A stretch of DNA of 64,000 bases from Lysinibacillus_B sp031181585 (lineage in GTDB: Bacteria; Bacillota; Bacilli; Bacillales_A; Planococcaceae): positions 2,976,001-3,040,000 of the forward strand of contig NZ_CP154840.1 in the NCBI RefSeq assembly GCF_047301505.1. The letters run 5' to 3'. Below the pieces are notes generated by a model that was not told the origin of the DNA, ran no database searches, and was given only the letters and a program-made list of their open reading frames with translations. The position numbers were made by a program, and so were the translations under genes. This document shows, piece after piece, positions 46,725 through 56,339 of this stretch; position 1 is the first letter of the stretch; every line of letters starts with the position of its first letter.

Positions 46725-49700
46725 TTACATCATTAAAATTTCCCGAATATCCTCTTCCGTTAAGGTACTTGATACTTTCTCTTCAAATTCGAGAATATCT
46801 GTAATGAGATCCCTCTTTTTCTCTTGGAGATCATTCATTTTTTCTTCAATCGTGCCGCGTGCGATGAGCTTAATAATCTGCACTGTATTTTTCTGGCCCA
46901 TCCGATGCGCACGTCCTGCCGCTTGTTCCTCTACTGCTGGATTCCACCAAAGATCATATAAAATGACCGTGTCAGCTCCCGTTAAATTCAAGCCTGTTCC
47001 GCCTGCCTTTAATGAAATTAAAAATACATCCCCCTCGCCCTCATTGAATCGATTGCATCGCTCAACCCGCTCCGCAGAAGGTGTCTGGCCATCAAGATAG
47101 AAATACGCTTGGCCTTGCATCGTAAGCTCCCGCCCAATGAGATCGAGCATCTTCGTAAACTGCGAGAAAATCAGTACTCTTCTTCCTGAGAGTCTGGATT
47201 CCTCGAGTATTTGCAGCAGCTGCTCAAATTTTGCGGAACTTCCTGTGTAGCCATCTACGAATAGGCCCGGGTGACAGCAAATTTGCCGCAATCTTGTCAA
47301 TCCTGCCAAAATACGAATACGGTTTTTCCGGAAGCTTTCTTTATCAAGATGCTTTAATGTATCATATTGAAGCTTCGCCAACAACGCTGCATAAAGTTCT
47401 TTTTGTTCCGGAAGCAGCTCTGAGAATTCAATTGCTTCCCTTTTACCTGGTAACTCCGTTAGTACGTCCTCTTTTAGGCGACGGAGTAAAAATGGACGAA
47501 CTCTTCGTGAAATATCTTTTGTTGTTAAATGACTGTACTCCTGGAGTCCCCGGAATAGCTGCGGAAACACAACATGATAAATCGACCAAAGCTCTTCCTG
47601 ACTATTTTCTATAGGTGTTCCTGTCAGCCCAAAACGGTGATCAGCCTTTATCTTTTTCACCGCCCGAGCCGTTTGGGTCATCGGATTTTTAAATGCCTGC
47701 GCCTCATCAAAAAACACCGTATGGAATGATTGCTTTTCGTACCATGAAAAATCCTGCCGGAGTAAGGGATAAGAGGTAATCAAGACATCTATATCATGAA
47801 GACCACGCCGCAGCTCTCTCCTCATTTCTTGATTTCCATCAATAACGATTGCTTGAACCTCAGGCGCAAAAGCCATGATTTCATGCAGCCAATTGTATGT
47901 TACAGAAGAAGGACACACAATGAGAGCAGTCTTTCCACAAGCTCTTATATTAGCTAGTTCCGAGACAATGAATGCAATGCTCTGCACTGTTTTTCCCAGT
48001 CCCATATCATCAGCTAACACTCCGCCAAACCCATAGCTTGCCAGTGCCTTCATCCATTTAAATCCTTGTATTTGGTAACCCCTTAATATTTCTTTTAGCG
48101 TTTGCGGCACTTCAAAATCCAACTTTTCTGGTTGACGTAATTGATCGAGAAACTGCCGGAAGGAATCCTCGGGGTCAAATACTTCACTTTCCTCCATCAG
48201 CTCCAGGAATTTTAAACTTTCTATTATTGGCATGTCCAACTTGGTCATATAATGATCATCTTGTACTGGCCCTGCCTGTAAAAAGCGTCGAATTTCTTCC
48301 ATTTCCTTCGTTTCAAGTGACAACAAAGAATCATTCGGCAACCGGTAATATTTCTGCTTTATTTCAAGCGCCTGTAAAATCTCCTTTATTTGATCATCGG
48401 AAATCCCATCCATCTTAAAAGTAAATTCCAGCCAATTTGTTCGTTCTTTCTTTACCTTTACGACAATTTTAGGAAAGGCACTTTTCTTTACGAGTCGATG
48501 ACGAACAGCAGTCGTCGCATAAATCTGCACAAGTGGCTGCAGCTCGGGAAGAACATGATATAAAAAGTCATATTCCAACTCTTCATTTTGCATAAAATAC
48601 CCGCCGTCCGTTTTCGTAAAACCGCTCTCCTCCATCATCTCTAGAATTTCACGTTCTTTTTTTAAATCCCTCATAATCATCGGATTTGTCTGATATTCCG
48701 GATCTTCCAAGGGCTGAATGACAATATGATCATAATGAAATTCCAGTCCTGCAAGCAGTCTATTTTTCAAACGATCCAAGTAGAGCTTCGCTACAATCGG
48801 AGTTTTTATCATATGCTCGGCTACTTCTTTTGACAGGTCCACTTGACCAATTTTCCTTAAGCCCGGTACCACTTTATTCAAAAAGAAATGCAGCTGTCCA
48901 AAAGGAATCGGCACATGGTTTGCGCCGGGCGCTATAAGCATTTCCTGTAATTCCAGAAGCCGCTCACAGTCTTCCTCATTCAACTGAAATACCTTGCTGC
49001 CCCCTTCTAGTACAACATTATAGGCACTGAACAGCAGCATTCGATCAAAACCTTTAACCGTCAATTGATACTCTCCGTCCTCTTCTTCTACAAGAAAGTG
49101 TAACGGAGGCACTCCTGCTGCAACCTGCAAACGCTGGGGTGCCTCCCCTTCCTGTTCAACCCACATATCTGGCAGACAGACAAGTAACGGAACGAGCACT
49201 CCCCATGCGGAAGGCGGAATAAGCAGCACTTCTGGACGGGCTGCATGTTGGGCATCATGCGGCGCCGCCTCTAATAAAGTCATTTCATCCCGAGCAACGC
49301 GGATGAGCTCGTGCAATACCATATCTACCTCCGCTACAAAACAATGCTCTGCCGGGTCAAAGGTGAAAGCAGGAAATAAGGTACAAGGCGTCCCCAGCTT
49401 TACGTGTTGAAGAAACGTACGAACAGGTGAGATTTTCATTTGGCCAATAAATAACTCTACACCAAACAATCGCTGTCCTTTCCCGAAAAGATACGGTACA
49501 AGCGAAAACCTGATGTTAAGTACTTGTCGTTTTTCAAAATGAAGCTGATGGCGGCTTTTTCTCCCCCGCCCTTCGTGAAAAAGCGATAAAACCCCTTCCG
49601 ACGGCTCTTCCTCAATTGAATGCCCTGACAATACGGCAGATGAATGATTCCTATGCAGCTTTATTTCCTGGATGGCCAGCAAAACAGCCGCTACGTGCTG

Positions 49701-49937
49701 ACAGCTCTTGCTGAAATCCCCAAGCGTTGGACAACTACAGGATGTTTGCATACGGCCAGACAAATCTTTTTCAACCGTGACTTGGAAATCCTCTGCCCCT
49801 TTCACAATAGCTGTACATTGATCGGTACGATCATCAGTAATCGTTACTCTATTCGCTCGGTAGTAAGCTTCTCCTCTTTTGAAGGAGGCGCTACCGCACA
49901 TATCTTTTATGAGTTTCTGCGTAATTTTCACGTCCAT
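46725..49937 (-). CDS. SNF2-family DEAD/DEAH helicase with N-terminal SWIM zinc finger
   Basis: 1070 residues. SWIM domain CSCPTLGDFSKSCQHVAAV (CxC...CxH, about residues 60-85), a long helicase-associated middle part, then the SNF2 core: ADDMGLGKTVQ (motif I, about 640), FFDEAQAF (motif II, about 740), and the C-terminal helicase lobe with ISLKAGGTGLNLT and QAAGRAHRMGQ. DNA-stimulated translocase that remodels DNA-protein complexes; its bacterial role, possibly in repair or transcription, is not settled. GGAGCGG precedes the ATG. In B. subtilis a SWIM protein and an SNF2 protein are separate neighbours (ywqB, ywqA). Confidence 0.92.
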   Translation of the reverse strand: MDVKITQKLIKDMCGSASFKRGEAYYRANRVTITDDRTDQCTAIVKGAEDFQVTVEKDLSGRMQTSCSCPTLGDFSKSCQHVAAVLLAIQEIKLHRNHSSAVLSGHSIEEEPSEGVLSLFHEGRGRKSRHQLHFEKRQVLNIRFSLVPYLFGKGQRLFGVELFIGQMKISPVRTFLQHVKLGTPCTLFPAFTFDPAEHCFVAEVDMVLHELIRVARDEMTLLEAAPHDAQHAARPEVLLIPPSAWGVLVPLLVCLPDMWVEQEGEAPQRLQVAAGVPPLHFLVEEEDGEYQLTVKGFDRMLLFSAYNVVLEGGSKVFQLNEEDCERLLELQEMLIAPGANHVPIPFGQLHFFLNKVVPGLRKIGQVDLSKEVAEHMIKTPIVAKLYLDRLKNRLLAGLEFHYDHIVIQPLEDPEYQTNPMIMRDLKKEREILEMMEESGFTKTDGGYFMQNEELEYDFLYHVLPELQPLVQIYATTAVRHRLVKKSAFPKIVVKVKKERTNWLEFTFKMDGISDDQIKEILQALEIKQKYYRLPNDSLLSLETKEMEEIRRFLQAGPVQDDHYMTKLDMPIIESLKFLELMEESEVFDPEDSFRQFLDQLRQPEKLDFEVPQTLKEILRGYQIQGFKWMKALASYGFGGVLADDMGLGKTVQSIAFIVSELANIRACGKTALIVCPSSVTYNWLHEIMAFAPEVQAIVIDGNQEMRRELRRGLHDIDVLITSYPLLRQDFSWYEKQSFHTVFFDEAQAFKNPMTQTARAVKKIKADHRFGLTGTPIENSQEELWSIYHVVFPQLFRGLQEYSHLTTKDISRRVRPFLLRRLKEDVLTELPGKREAIEFSELLPEQKELYAALLAKLQYDTLKHLDKESFRKNRIRILAGLTRLRQICCHPGLFVDGYTGSSAKFEQLLQILEESRLSGRRVLIFSQFTKMLDLIGRELTMQGQAYFYLDGQTPSAERVERCNRFNEGEGDVFLISLKAGGTGLNLTGADTVILYDLWWNPAVEEQAAGRAHRMGQKNTVQIIKLIARGTIEEKMNDLQEKKRDLITDILEFEEKVSSTLTEEDIREILMM

Positions 49938-50029
49938 GGATGCCGCTCCTTCCTGCTACTATTTAAATAACCAACAGCACTGTTATATTATCAAGATATT
50001 TAAATCTATAGTTTGTTTATTCAAGACAC

Positions 50030-50073
50030 AAAAAGTCCCCTCTAAGTAAAGTGTATCATCATTCGCAGAGGAA
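50030..50073 (-). terminator. Probable terminator of the MFS gene
   Basis: TTCCTCT / AGAGGGGA stem with a long loop followed by TTTTT on the minus strand, about 60 bases past the stop. Confidence 0.5.
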
Positions 50074-50131
50074 TGGTTTTTACAATGATTACTTAAAGGG
50101 GTGAATCACTAAACAGCTTTGCCTTACTTTT

Positions 50132-51304
50132 TTACGTTAATCGCAGTGCTCTTCGGTAAATGGCAATACTGCTCAGCATCAGCAGCGCAATGACAACATA
50201 CATCCAATCAATGGCGGCTACTAACAGCCAGCCGCCAAATATCGGTCCGATAAAGCCGCCAATATTTTTCAGCTGAGTAGCTCCTAAATAAATGCCCTTT
50301 TGGTCGAGGGGAGCAATTTCCTCAATCACCGCATTCATTGTCGGGAAACAGAAAATCTCTCCGACTGAAAAGATGATCATACTGACGATGAATGTCCAGT
50401 AATTCCCTGATATACCAAATAAAAATAAACCGACTGCAAAAATTGTAATTCCAATCTTTAATGATGTGTAGATATTCGCTTTTTCAATCATGACCGTTAA
50501 TGGCAGCTGCAAGGCAAGCACTGTAATCGAGTTGGCCACAATGACGTATGAAAATAGTTTTACACCATCCTCTACTTTTATATCGATCAGCTGAGGCAGC
50601 GTAGAGTCAAACTGCGAATAACCAAGGGAAATTAAAATACCGGCAATGATAAAGTAAAACAGCTTTCGATCGCGGACAACCGCATTAAAAATGGCACTCA
50701 TTTTATGGCTGCCGCTTAATTGCTGCTGCTTCGATTCATAACGATTTAAAACAATGAGTAAAAATAACCCGTACATCGCATACATCACTGCTGTAATCAT
50801 GAAAGGGATGGAGGCACTGGAGAGACTCGAAATCCAGACACCAAGAAGTGGTCCAATGACTGCAGCGATATTGATGGCAGTATAGCGGACAGAAAACAGT
50901 CTTCTCTTTTTACTATCCTCCGTAAAATCAATCATTAACGCCTGTGTGCCCGGCTCAAAAAATGAGCGGCACAAACCGTTTAATGCATTCAGTACGACAA
51001 AAAATGCGGCACTCGGCGCAAACGCAAAGCCTAAAAATGTAAGGCTCCACACAAAGACCGTGGTGATAATGACGTATTTTCTTTCAAAGCGATCCGTTAA
51101 ATATCCCCCAATTAGACCGCCGAATGTGGAAAAGAGCGGCGCAACCCCTAACGTCATCCCGATTAAGAGCGGAGAGGCATGTAGTTCATTATGTAAATAA
51201 AGTGCTAAAAACGGCATCGCCATAAAACTTGCTGTCCTAGCAAAAATAGTCCCGCACAAAATAATCCATACGAGCGGGTGAAAATAGTGAAGTATCGATC
51301 TCAT
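50132..51304 (-). CDS. MFS drug/metabolite exporter
   Basis: 390 residues, twelve helices. Motif A GGLIGGYLTDRFERKYVI between helices 2 and 3, GLCRSFFEPGTQALMIDF and the RRLFSVRYTAINIAAVIGP motif-C-like element of the MdtH/YttB-like MFS branch. Probably an exporter of drugs or metabolites. Stand-alone, no adjacent regulator. Confidence 0.85.
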   Translation of the reverse strand: MRSILHYFHPLVWIILCGTIFARTASFMAMPFLALYLHNELHASPLLIGMTLGVAPLFSTFGGLIGGYLTDRFERKYVIITTVFVWSLTFLGFAFAPSAAFFVVLNALNGLCRSFFEPGTQALMIDFTEDSKKRRLFSVRYTAINIAAVIGPLLGVWISSLSSASIPFMITAVMYAMYGLFLLIVLNRYESKQQQLSGSHKMSAIFNAVVRDRKLFYFIIAGILISLGYSQFDSTLPQLIDIKVEDGVKLFSYVIVANSITVLALQLPLTVMIEKANIYTSLKIGITIFAVGLFLFGISGNYWTFIVSMIIFSVGEIFCFPTMNAVIEEIAPLDQKGIYLGATQLKNIGGFIGPIFGGWLLVAAIDWMYVVIALLMLSSIAIYRRALRLT

Positions 51305-51847
51305 AATCTGCCTTTCTTAAAAAGTGATACGAAACATTATATAGTAATAAAACTCAATTGGAAATATTCGTTATTTTAAAATTTGAAATAATAGCTACAG
51401 TCTCGTAGACCAAAATGGCGGATTGAGCCCATCAGTTTGGTAGGTGCAATCAACAAAAAACCTGCTGCTTCAACAGCTGGCGATGCCCCAGTAATTTAAA
51501 TAAAAAATCTTAAAGAGGGGTTACGGCAGGTAAAGGGTATTAGTGAGCAATAACGAAGAATATAAATTTTAGGTAGTTTCTGAAGCGCAAAAAAGCGGAG
51601 CCGGGATTGTGAGGTTGCTACTCAAATTTGGAGGATGTGGCAACAGTGGCTGCTGTTCTTCCCGAAAAACCGCTTTGTCAAATGGGTATAGAGAAGTTCA
51701 TCTATCTAACATGCAGCTTAATTTACACAAGTATCGTAACCATACCTTTAAAAAACGAGTTAAATTGAACAATTTTATTACCCAACAACTCTTTCCTCAT
51801 AAAGGCTTTCGTTCTTAAAACTCAAAAGCACCAACTGTCCCGATAAG
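51305..51847. other. Intergenic with a possible broken small gene
   Basis: A plus-strand frame opens with AAAGGG and GTG at 51543, hits TAG at 51570-51572 and stays open to 51818, with a Cys/Gly-rich stretch FGGCGNSGCC. It may be a small gene broken by one amber codon, or chance. Nothing else recognised. Confidence 0.3.
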
Positions 51848-52393
51848 CTAACTCGTCTGGCCTTGCATGATTTCATATATCTTACGAGCGGTGTTAACAT
51901 TTCTAATGGTAACTTGTTTGTATAGTTTTGTTCCAATGATATTTGACATCCCGCTTTTGGCTGCATTTTTCTTATCAATAGACCATAGTATCGCTCCAGG
52001 GACATATTTCACCGTATCAATAGCTGGTTTGATAACCAATTGCTCAAGAACAGACTCATGATCAATTTCATCCCATAAAAACATGACATCACTTTTCATG
52101 TCTTTATTATTTTTCCATGTATCAGGAATAGCTTGTATGATTCCTCTCACATCTTCGATACTGCGCACAATGACTTTAATTTGCAATTCGAAATCAGTAT
52201 GTATCGCTTCCTCCAAAATATGTGATAGTTCATTTTTTGATAGCCCGCTGTTTGAAAAAATAATATTACCTGTATTAATGTATGTCACCACATCATTCAT
52301 TCCGGCTCGTTCAAACGTTTGTTTAAGGGACTTCATGTCAATTTTATTTTTTCCGCCTACATTGATTCCTCTAAGAAGAGCGATATAAATCAT
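51848..52393 (-). CDS. DUF1697 family protein
   Basis: 181 residues beginning MIYIALLRGINVGGKNKI, the typical N-terminus of DUF1697, with YINTGNIIFSN and IGTKLYKQVTIRNVNT further on. ATG at 52393 follows AAAGGAAG; longer in-frame starts lack a site. The family is widespread in bacteria and has no settled function. Confidence 0.88.
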   Translation of the reverse strand: MIYIALLRGINVGGKNKIDMKSLKQTFERAGMNDVVTYINTGNIIFSNSGLSKNELSHILEEAIHTDFELQIKVIVRSIEDVRGIIQAIPDTWKNNKDMKSDVMFLWDEIDHESVLEQLVIKPAIDTVKYVPGAILWSIDKKNAAKSGMSNIIGTKLYKQVTIRNVNTARKIYEIMQGQTS

Positions 52394-52603
52394 AACTATC
52401 TTCCTTTCACCTTTTTCCTCAGTCATTTTTGGAAACTCTATCACCACTGGGTAGTAGTAGGGGGAAATTTCCAGATAAACAACTATATTTGGCTTACCTT
52501 TTCCTGTTATGTAGATTTCGCGGGAACGAGAAACAATTCCTTCTTTCATGAACCAATTACAAAACTTTATGACTTGATTATATAAGTATTCAAATAGCCA
52601 AAT

Positions 52604-52633
52604 AAAAAAGCCCGCTACTAATATAAGTAGCGG
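52604..52633 (-). terminator. Terminator of the bioY-CHY unit
   Basis: Perfect 8-bp stem CCGCTACT / AGTAGCGG followed by GC and six T on the minus strand. Confidence 0.8.
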
Positions 52634-52655
52634 AACCCGAGGAATATCTTAGCTG

Positions 52656-52985
52656 TTACACTTCAAAATACAAATGTTTATGCAAGCTGCAGCCTGGATT
52701 AAATGAGCTTTTGCAGGATGGGCATGAAGAACGGCAAGCTAAATACTCATTGATTGTAAGCTCATAGCCACAAGTTCCACATAGTACTGCTTTTTGGTGG
52801 AACTCATTCTCCGGCCAAACTTGCGGGTTACTGCACCCTTCCTCTTCATGACAGGAAAAGCAAGGAAAATATGTATTGCAGCAATAAAATTTAATGGCAA
52901 TGCGGTCGATTTCTGTGTGATAATGCAGACAGCGTGTTTCTTTATCAACCTCAGTGCCTTTTATTTCGTGACCATGAAGAAGCAT
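52656..52985 (-). CDS. CHY zinc finger protein
   Basis: 109 residues, cysteine- and histidine-rich. CxHY near the start (RCLHYHTE), then C-C, CxxC and HxxxxC pairs (YFPCFSCHEEEGC, LCGTCGYELT, CPSCKSSFNPGC), as in the CHY finger (HOT13-like) proteins that bind several zinc ions. ATG at 52985 after AAGGGGGA. Lies 35 bases after bioY, probably co-transcribed, so it may also respond to biotin status. Confidence 0.85.
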   Translation of the reverse strand: MLLHGHEIKGTEVDKETRCLHYHTEIDRIAIKFYCCNTYFPCFSCHEEEGCSNPQVWPENEFHQKAVLCGTCGYELTINEYLACRSSCPSCKSSFNPGCSLHKHLYFEV

Positions 52986-53020
52986 TATATCCCCCTTATT
53001 TCCTGAAGCGACGCAAGATC

Positions 53021-53605
53021 TCACTTTCCATACTTTTGTACAATCGGCTTTAATCGATAACCGAATACTCCTGCAAAAACAGCAAGAATAATATCCTTCG
53101 GTAATGGTACAACCATCCATGCCCATGCCATTTCATAAGTAAAGCCCGTTGGTGCCGCAAACCATAGCTTATAGGCTGCGTACATCCAATTCGTCCCTAT
53201 TATATAGTTGATGGCAGTTCCAACCAACGCTGCAATCACAAATCCTTTTACCGTTGGAAACTTCCGAACGATCTCTCCAACTACGTAGGCAACAATGATA
53301 TACGAAAGGATGAAGCCAAAAGTAGGCATAGCGAGTGAATCGAGGCCACCCGAGAATTGAGAGAATACAGGCAGACCAACCAGCCCGATAAATGCATAAA
53401 AGAGCATAGCAATTGCTCCTGTACGGCTCCCTAATATAATACCAGCTAGTAAAGCAAAAAATGTCTGAAGTGTGATGGGTACACCACCGATAATTAAAAA
53501 GGCAGAAATATTAGCACCGATCATCATTAGTACGGAAAACATTGCAATTTGAACCATTTGCAGCGTGCGTGAATGATTTGCTGTTCTGGCTGTTGTAGTC
53601 GTCAT
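53021..53605 (-). CDS. bioY: Biotin transporter substrate-binding subunit BioY
   Basis: 194 residues, six membrane helices. ECF-type S component with VPITLQTFFALLAGIILGSRTG, the GLPVFSQFSGG loop and the GTNWMYAAY region. Binds biotin, alone or with the shared ECF energy module, which is not in this window. AGGAGGG precedes the ATG at 53605. A consensus sigma-A promoter with an overlapping BirA-type operator lies upstream, so biotin repression is expected. Confidence 0.93.
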   Translation of the reverse strand: MTTTTARTANHSRTLQMVQIAMFSVLMMIGANISAFLIIGGVPITLQTFFALLAGIILGSRTGAIAMLFYAFIGLVGLPVFSQFSGGLDSLAMPTFGFILSYIIVAYVVGEIVRKFPTVKGFVIAALVGTAINYIIGTNWMYAAYKLWFAAPTGFTYEMAWAWMVVPLPKDIILAVFAGVFGYRLKPIVQKYGK

Positions 53606-53637
53606 TTATATCCCTCCTGAAATCCGATGTTAGGGAT

Positions 53638-53666
53638 AGTATATTTAATCGCCTATTATGTGTCAA
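53638..53666 (-). promoter_or_regulatory. Sigma-A promoter of bioY
   Basis: Minus strand TTGACA, 17-base spacer, TATACT. The -10 element ends 33 bases before the ATG; the ribosome site AGGAGGG lies in between. Confidence 0.8.
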
Positions 53667-53691
53667 CCTATAATTTTAACAGGTTAACTAA
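53660..53691. promoter_or_regulatory. BirA-type biotin operator over the bioY promoter
   Basis: Minus strand TTAGTTAACC, 13 bases, GGTTGACACA: two AACC/GGTT-cored arms with the 13-base spacing of the Bacillus bio operator. The right arm contains the -35 TTGACA, so bound BirA-biotinyl-AMP would block polymerase. Confidence 0.75.
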
Positions 53692-53750
53692 ATTGCATTG
53701 AGTTTCCTGTTAGTCATTTTCTCTTTAAACAGCCCTATATTAATAGGCAA

Positions 53751-53784
53751 AAAGAAACGACCAACAAGACCTCTGTTGATCGTT
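53751..53784 (-). terminator. Terminator of the PH-like gene
   Basis: AACGATCAACA / TGTTGGTCGTT stem (one G-U) then TTCTTTTT on the minus strand. Confidence 0.75.
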
Positions 53785-53797
53785 CATTATTTCCATA

Positions 53798-54175
53798 TTA
53801 GTCTAAAACGAATTGTGCTAGCACACGCTGTACATCATAAATATTAGCTGTTTTATTAAAGTTTTTTTGTATAGGAACCGTACTGCCGGATATCCAGATT
53901 TTTAGTTCTGCATCCAAATCGAACGTACCCGCTGTCTCAACGGAAAAATGAGCGATACTCTTATAAGGGATGGATAGATATTCCGTTTTCTTTCCGGTAA
54001 CTCCCTGTTTATCAACTACTATTAATCTTTTATTAGTAAATATAAAAATATCCCTGATCACTTTATAGGCACTTTGAATCCGTTCTCCATTAACCAGCAA
54101 TTGCTGCATCTCTTTTTGTAATCCCTCTGCATTTACTTGACTTGCATTCCCCATTAATCCATCAAAAAGCCCCAT
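53798..54175 (-). CDS. Bacterial PH-domain protein
   Basis: 125 residues from the ATG at 54175, with AAAGGAGTG upstream. Single bacterial pleckstrin-homology-like domain: DIFIFTNKRLIVVDKQGVTGKKTEYLSIPYKSI and a C-terminal helix. This matches the small Bacillus YvbH/bPH type. Function unknown; no membrane segment. Confidence 0.8.
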   Translation of the reverse strand: MGLFDGLMGNASQVNAEGLQKEMQQLLVNGERIQSAYKVIRDIFIFTNKRLIVVDKQGVTGKKTEYLSIPYKSIAHFSVETAGTFDLDAELKIWISGSTVPIQKNFNKTANIYDVQRVLAQFVLD

Positions 54176-54286
54176 CTGTAACACTCCTTTTATTGTAAAA
54201 ACAAGGTATTACTCTATATGATCAAATCCATATTTTATTCATTATCTTTTCATCTTTATTAAGCATCCTTAGTTAACGCCAAATGT

Positions 54287-54326
54287 AAAACTCCATTTTG
54301 AAAAAGATTGATCAAAGTGGAGTTTT
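54287..54326 (-). terminator. Terminator after the beta-helix gene
   Basis: ACTCCA-CTTTG with CAAA-TGGAGT stem followed by TTTAC on the minus strand (TTTTT on the plus). Confidence 0.6.
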
Positions 54327-54455
54327 TCGTTTTAGTTAAGTATGGGACTTTTAAAAAAGTTTGATCAGTTCCTAATCGTGCTGCTCCATAATGTACGTCC
54401 GATGGCTTGTAGATATTTAGAAATATCAAAAGAGCTCGATCATTAAAATGCAAAA

Positions 54456-55853
54456 TTAGAATACAATTCTTTTGGCAGGCGAATCCTTTTTCAGCCTAAA
54501 ATCATATTTGTTTGCATTTTGATATCTCGGATCTATATAGCTCGATTTCTCGTCGCCTTTTGAGGCTTTCAGAAATTTTGGGAAGGATGTATATTCTTCC
54601 TCTTTCCATATCCAAATACCCGCTTCTCCTATTTCTTTATGGAATACATTCTTTTGTAGTTTATTATTTTGATTGGTTGTAAAATAATTGGAGATAAAAA
54701 TCCGCGATGGTCCAGCGGTTAAAATATTTCTTTCTATCACATTGTTTTTTGTATCATATTGTAATAATAGCTGTCCCCCATCTAGTCCCTTTGTGTCATT
54801 TCGATAAAGAATATTTTGAGAGATAGTAGAATTGATTGTACCTCCCCGATCTTCATCATACCCGCCAATCGATATCCCGGTGTAAAAGTTTTCATAAATA
54901 GTATTGTTTATTATCTTAATATTATCTGCGTATTTTTTAGCATGTTCAGAGGTTGCTTCAATTCCAATATCGCTTTTATAAACAGTATTCTTTTCTATGG
55001 TTATATTCTTTCCACCATCCACATAAATTCCGCCAGCAGAATAATCCTCTCCATAAGCCGGATTGCCGTAAGAGGATATTTCATAAACTATATTATTCTT
55101 TACAATGCCATTTCTCACATAGTCCATTTTTTCATCATGGGAAACACCTTCATAGCCAATCAGGTCAATTCCAATATTATCACTCCGGCGAACAATATTA
55201 TTTTCTACTTTAAACCCGTCAATATTTCCATTTAGAACAAGGGATTCACTTAATCCGAGTTTTAAATCCTCCAGCGTATTATTTACAACATTTATATCTT
55301 TTACTGTATCAGTTCCATATATAGCGATACCATGGGCATTTCCGTCATCTGCATGAGTTTCAATACGCTGCACATTATTATTTTCTAGTGTAATATGGCT
55401 GCTAGAGCCTGTTACAAAAATCCCTATTACTGTTTCGTCTTCTAGGTCAGTAGATAAATCCTGGATAGTTAGTCCACTGACGGTCACATAATTTTTATTA
55501 TTTATCGTCACTAAGGCGGTATCCCCTTCAACATCCTTCAGGTCCTTTCCGCTAAGAACAACCTTCTCCTTGTTGTAGGCTTTAAATATAATTGGTTTTG
55601 AATGGGTGCCGCTATGTTTTACGACAAGTTTTTCATGATAATCTCCTTTTCGTATAAAGACGGTAGTACCAGCATCTGCTTCTGATGCTGCTTTTTCTAG
55701 TGTGCGAAATGGCTTTGATTTTGTACCAGCATTTTGATCGTTTCCATCTGTCGCAACGTAAATAACTTGAGCCTGCTTATCTTCTTTATTGGTTAAAATA
55801 AAAACAGCCGCCATAGCAACTGCAGCCAAGAGGATTAAATAAATGGTTTTCAT
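54456..55853 (-). CDS. Exported right-handed beta-helix protein
   Basis: 465 residues with an N-terminal signal anchor or signal peptide (residues 1-20), then YVATDGNDQNAGTKSKPF, the entry block of DUF1565/PL9-like proteins, and a ladder of Asn-rich coils (ITLENNNVQ, INVVNNTLEDL, FKVENNIVRR, IKIINNTIYEN) forming a parallel beta-helix. Relatives are polysaccharide lyases or surface carbohydrate binders; no catalytic motif can be assigned. Stand-alone. Confidence 0.85.
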   Translation of the reverse strand: MKTIYLILLAAVAMAAVFILTNKEDKQAQVIYVATDGNDQNAGTKSKPFRTLEKAASEADAGTTVFIRKGDYHEKLVVKHSGTHSKPIIFKAYNKEKVVLSGKDLKDVEGDTALVTINNKNYVTVSGLTIQDLSTDLEDETVIGIFVTGSSSHITLENNNVQRIETHADDGNAHGIAIYGTDTVKDINVVNNTLEDLKLGLSESLVLNGNIDGFKVENNIVRRSDNIGIDLIGYEGVSHDEKMDYVRNGIVKNNIVYEISSYGNPAYGEDYSAGGIYVDGGKNITIEKNTVYKSDIGIEATSEHAKKYADNIKIINNTIYENFYTGISIGGYDEDRGGTINSTISQNILYRNDTKGLDGGQLLLQYDTKNNVIERNILTAGPSRIFISNYFTTNQNNKLQKNVFHKEIGEAGIWIWKEEEYTSFPKFLKASKGDEKSSYIDPRYQNANKYDFRLKKDSPAKRIVF

Positions 55854-56339
55854 TAAATCATTCCTTATTAGATATATTTCATAACTTTCATACTATATAT
55901 AAAATATATCAAACATAGCAAAAAAACTTAATGGGATGCTAGAGCAAAAGGAGGCGCAATCCTTTTACAAGAATTGCGCCCGGTTATGGAATAGCTGAAC
56001 TTACTTATTTCTTTTTTCACTAATACACAAATTACTTTAAACATATTACTTCAGAAGCTAAAGCATTAGTATACATTTAATGGGAACGGGTCAGAGAAGC
56101 TGAATTTTCAACTTTTTTTGTGGCATCTTTGTATTGGGTTTTAACTGAACCCCTTATCATAAGGCTGTCCACTGCCTGCAGGGTAAAAGATAGTTCAGTC
56201 AAACACAACGATGTTTATATTTATTGAAACGATTTTTGCTTCACATTCTTTTATGTAAATAGTCTCTGCGTCTATCTCTATTGTTTTCATTATTCATCTT
56301 CCGTTAATGATTTAACTGCTGATTCAAGTTAAAATACCA
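55854..56339. other. Intergenic, about 490 bp
   Basis: Holds a hairpin GGCGCAAT / ATTGCGCC at 55953-55980 without a clear T-run, and otherwise AT-rich sequence. No gene supported. Confidence 0.4.

Noticed and set aside
54259..54453. 64-codon minus-strand ORF after the beta-helix gene
   Set aside because: It runs through the terminator hairpin of that gene and has no ribosome site.
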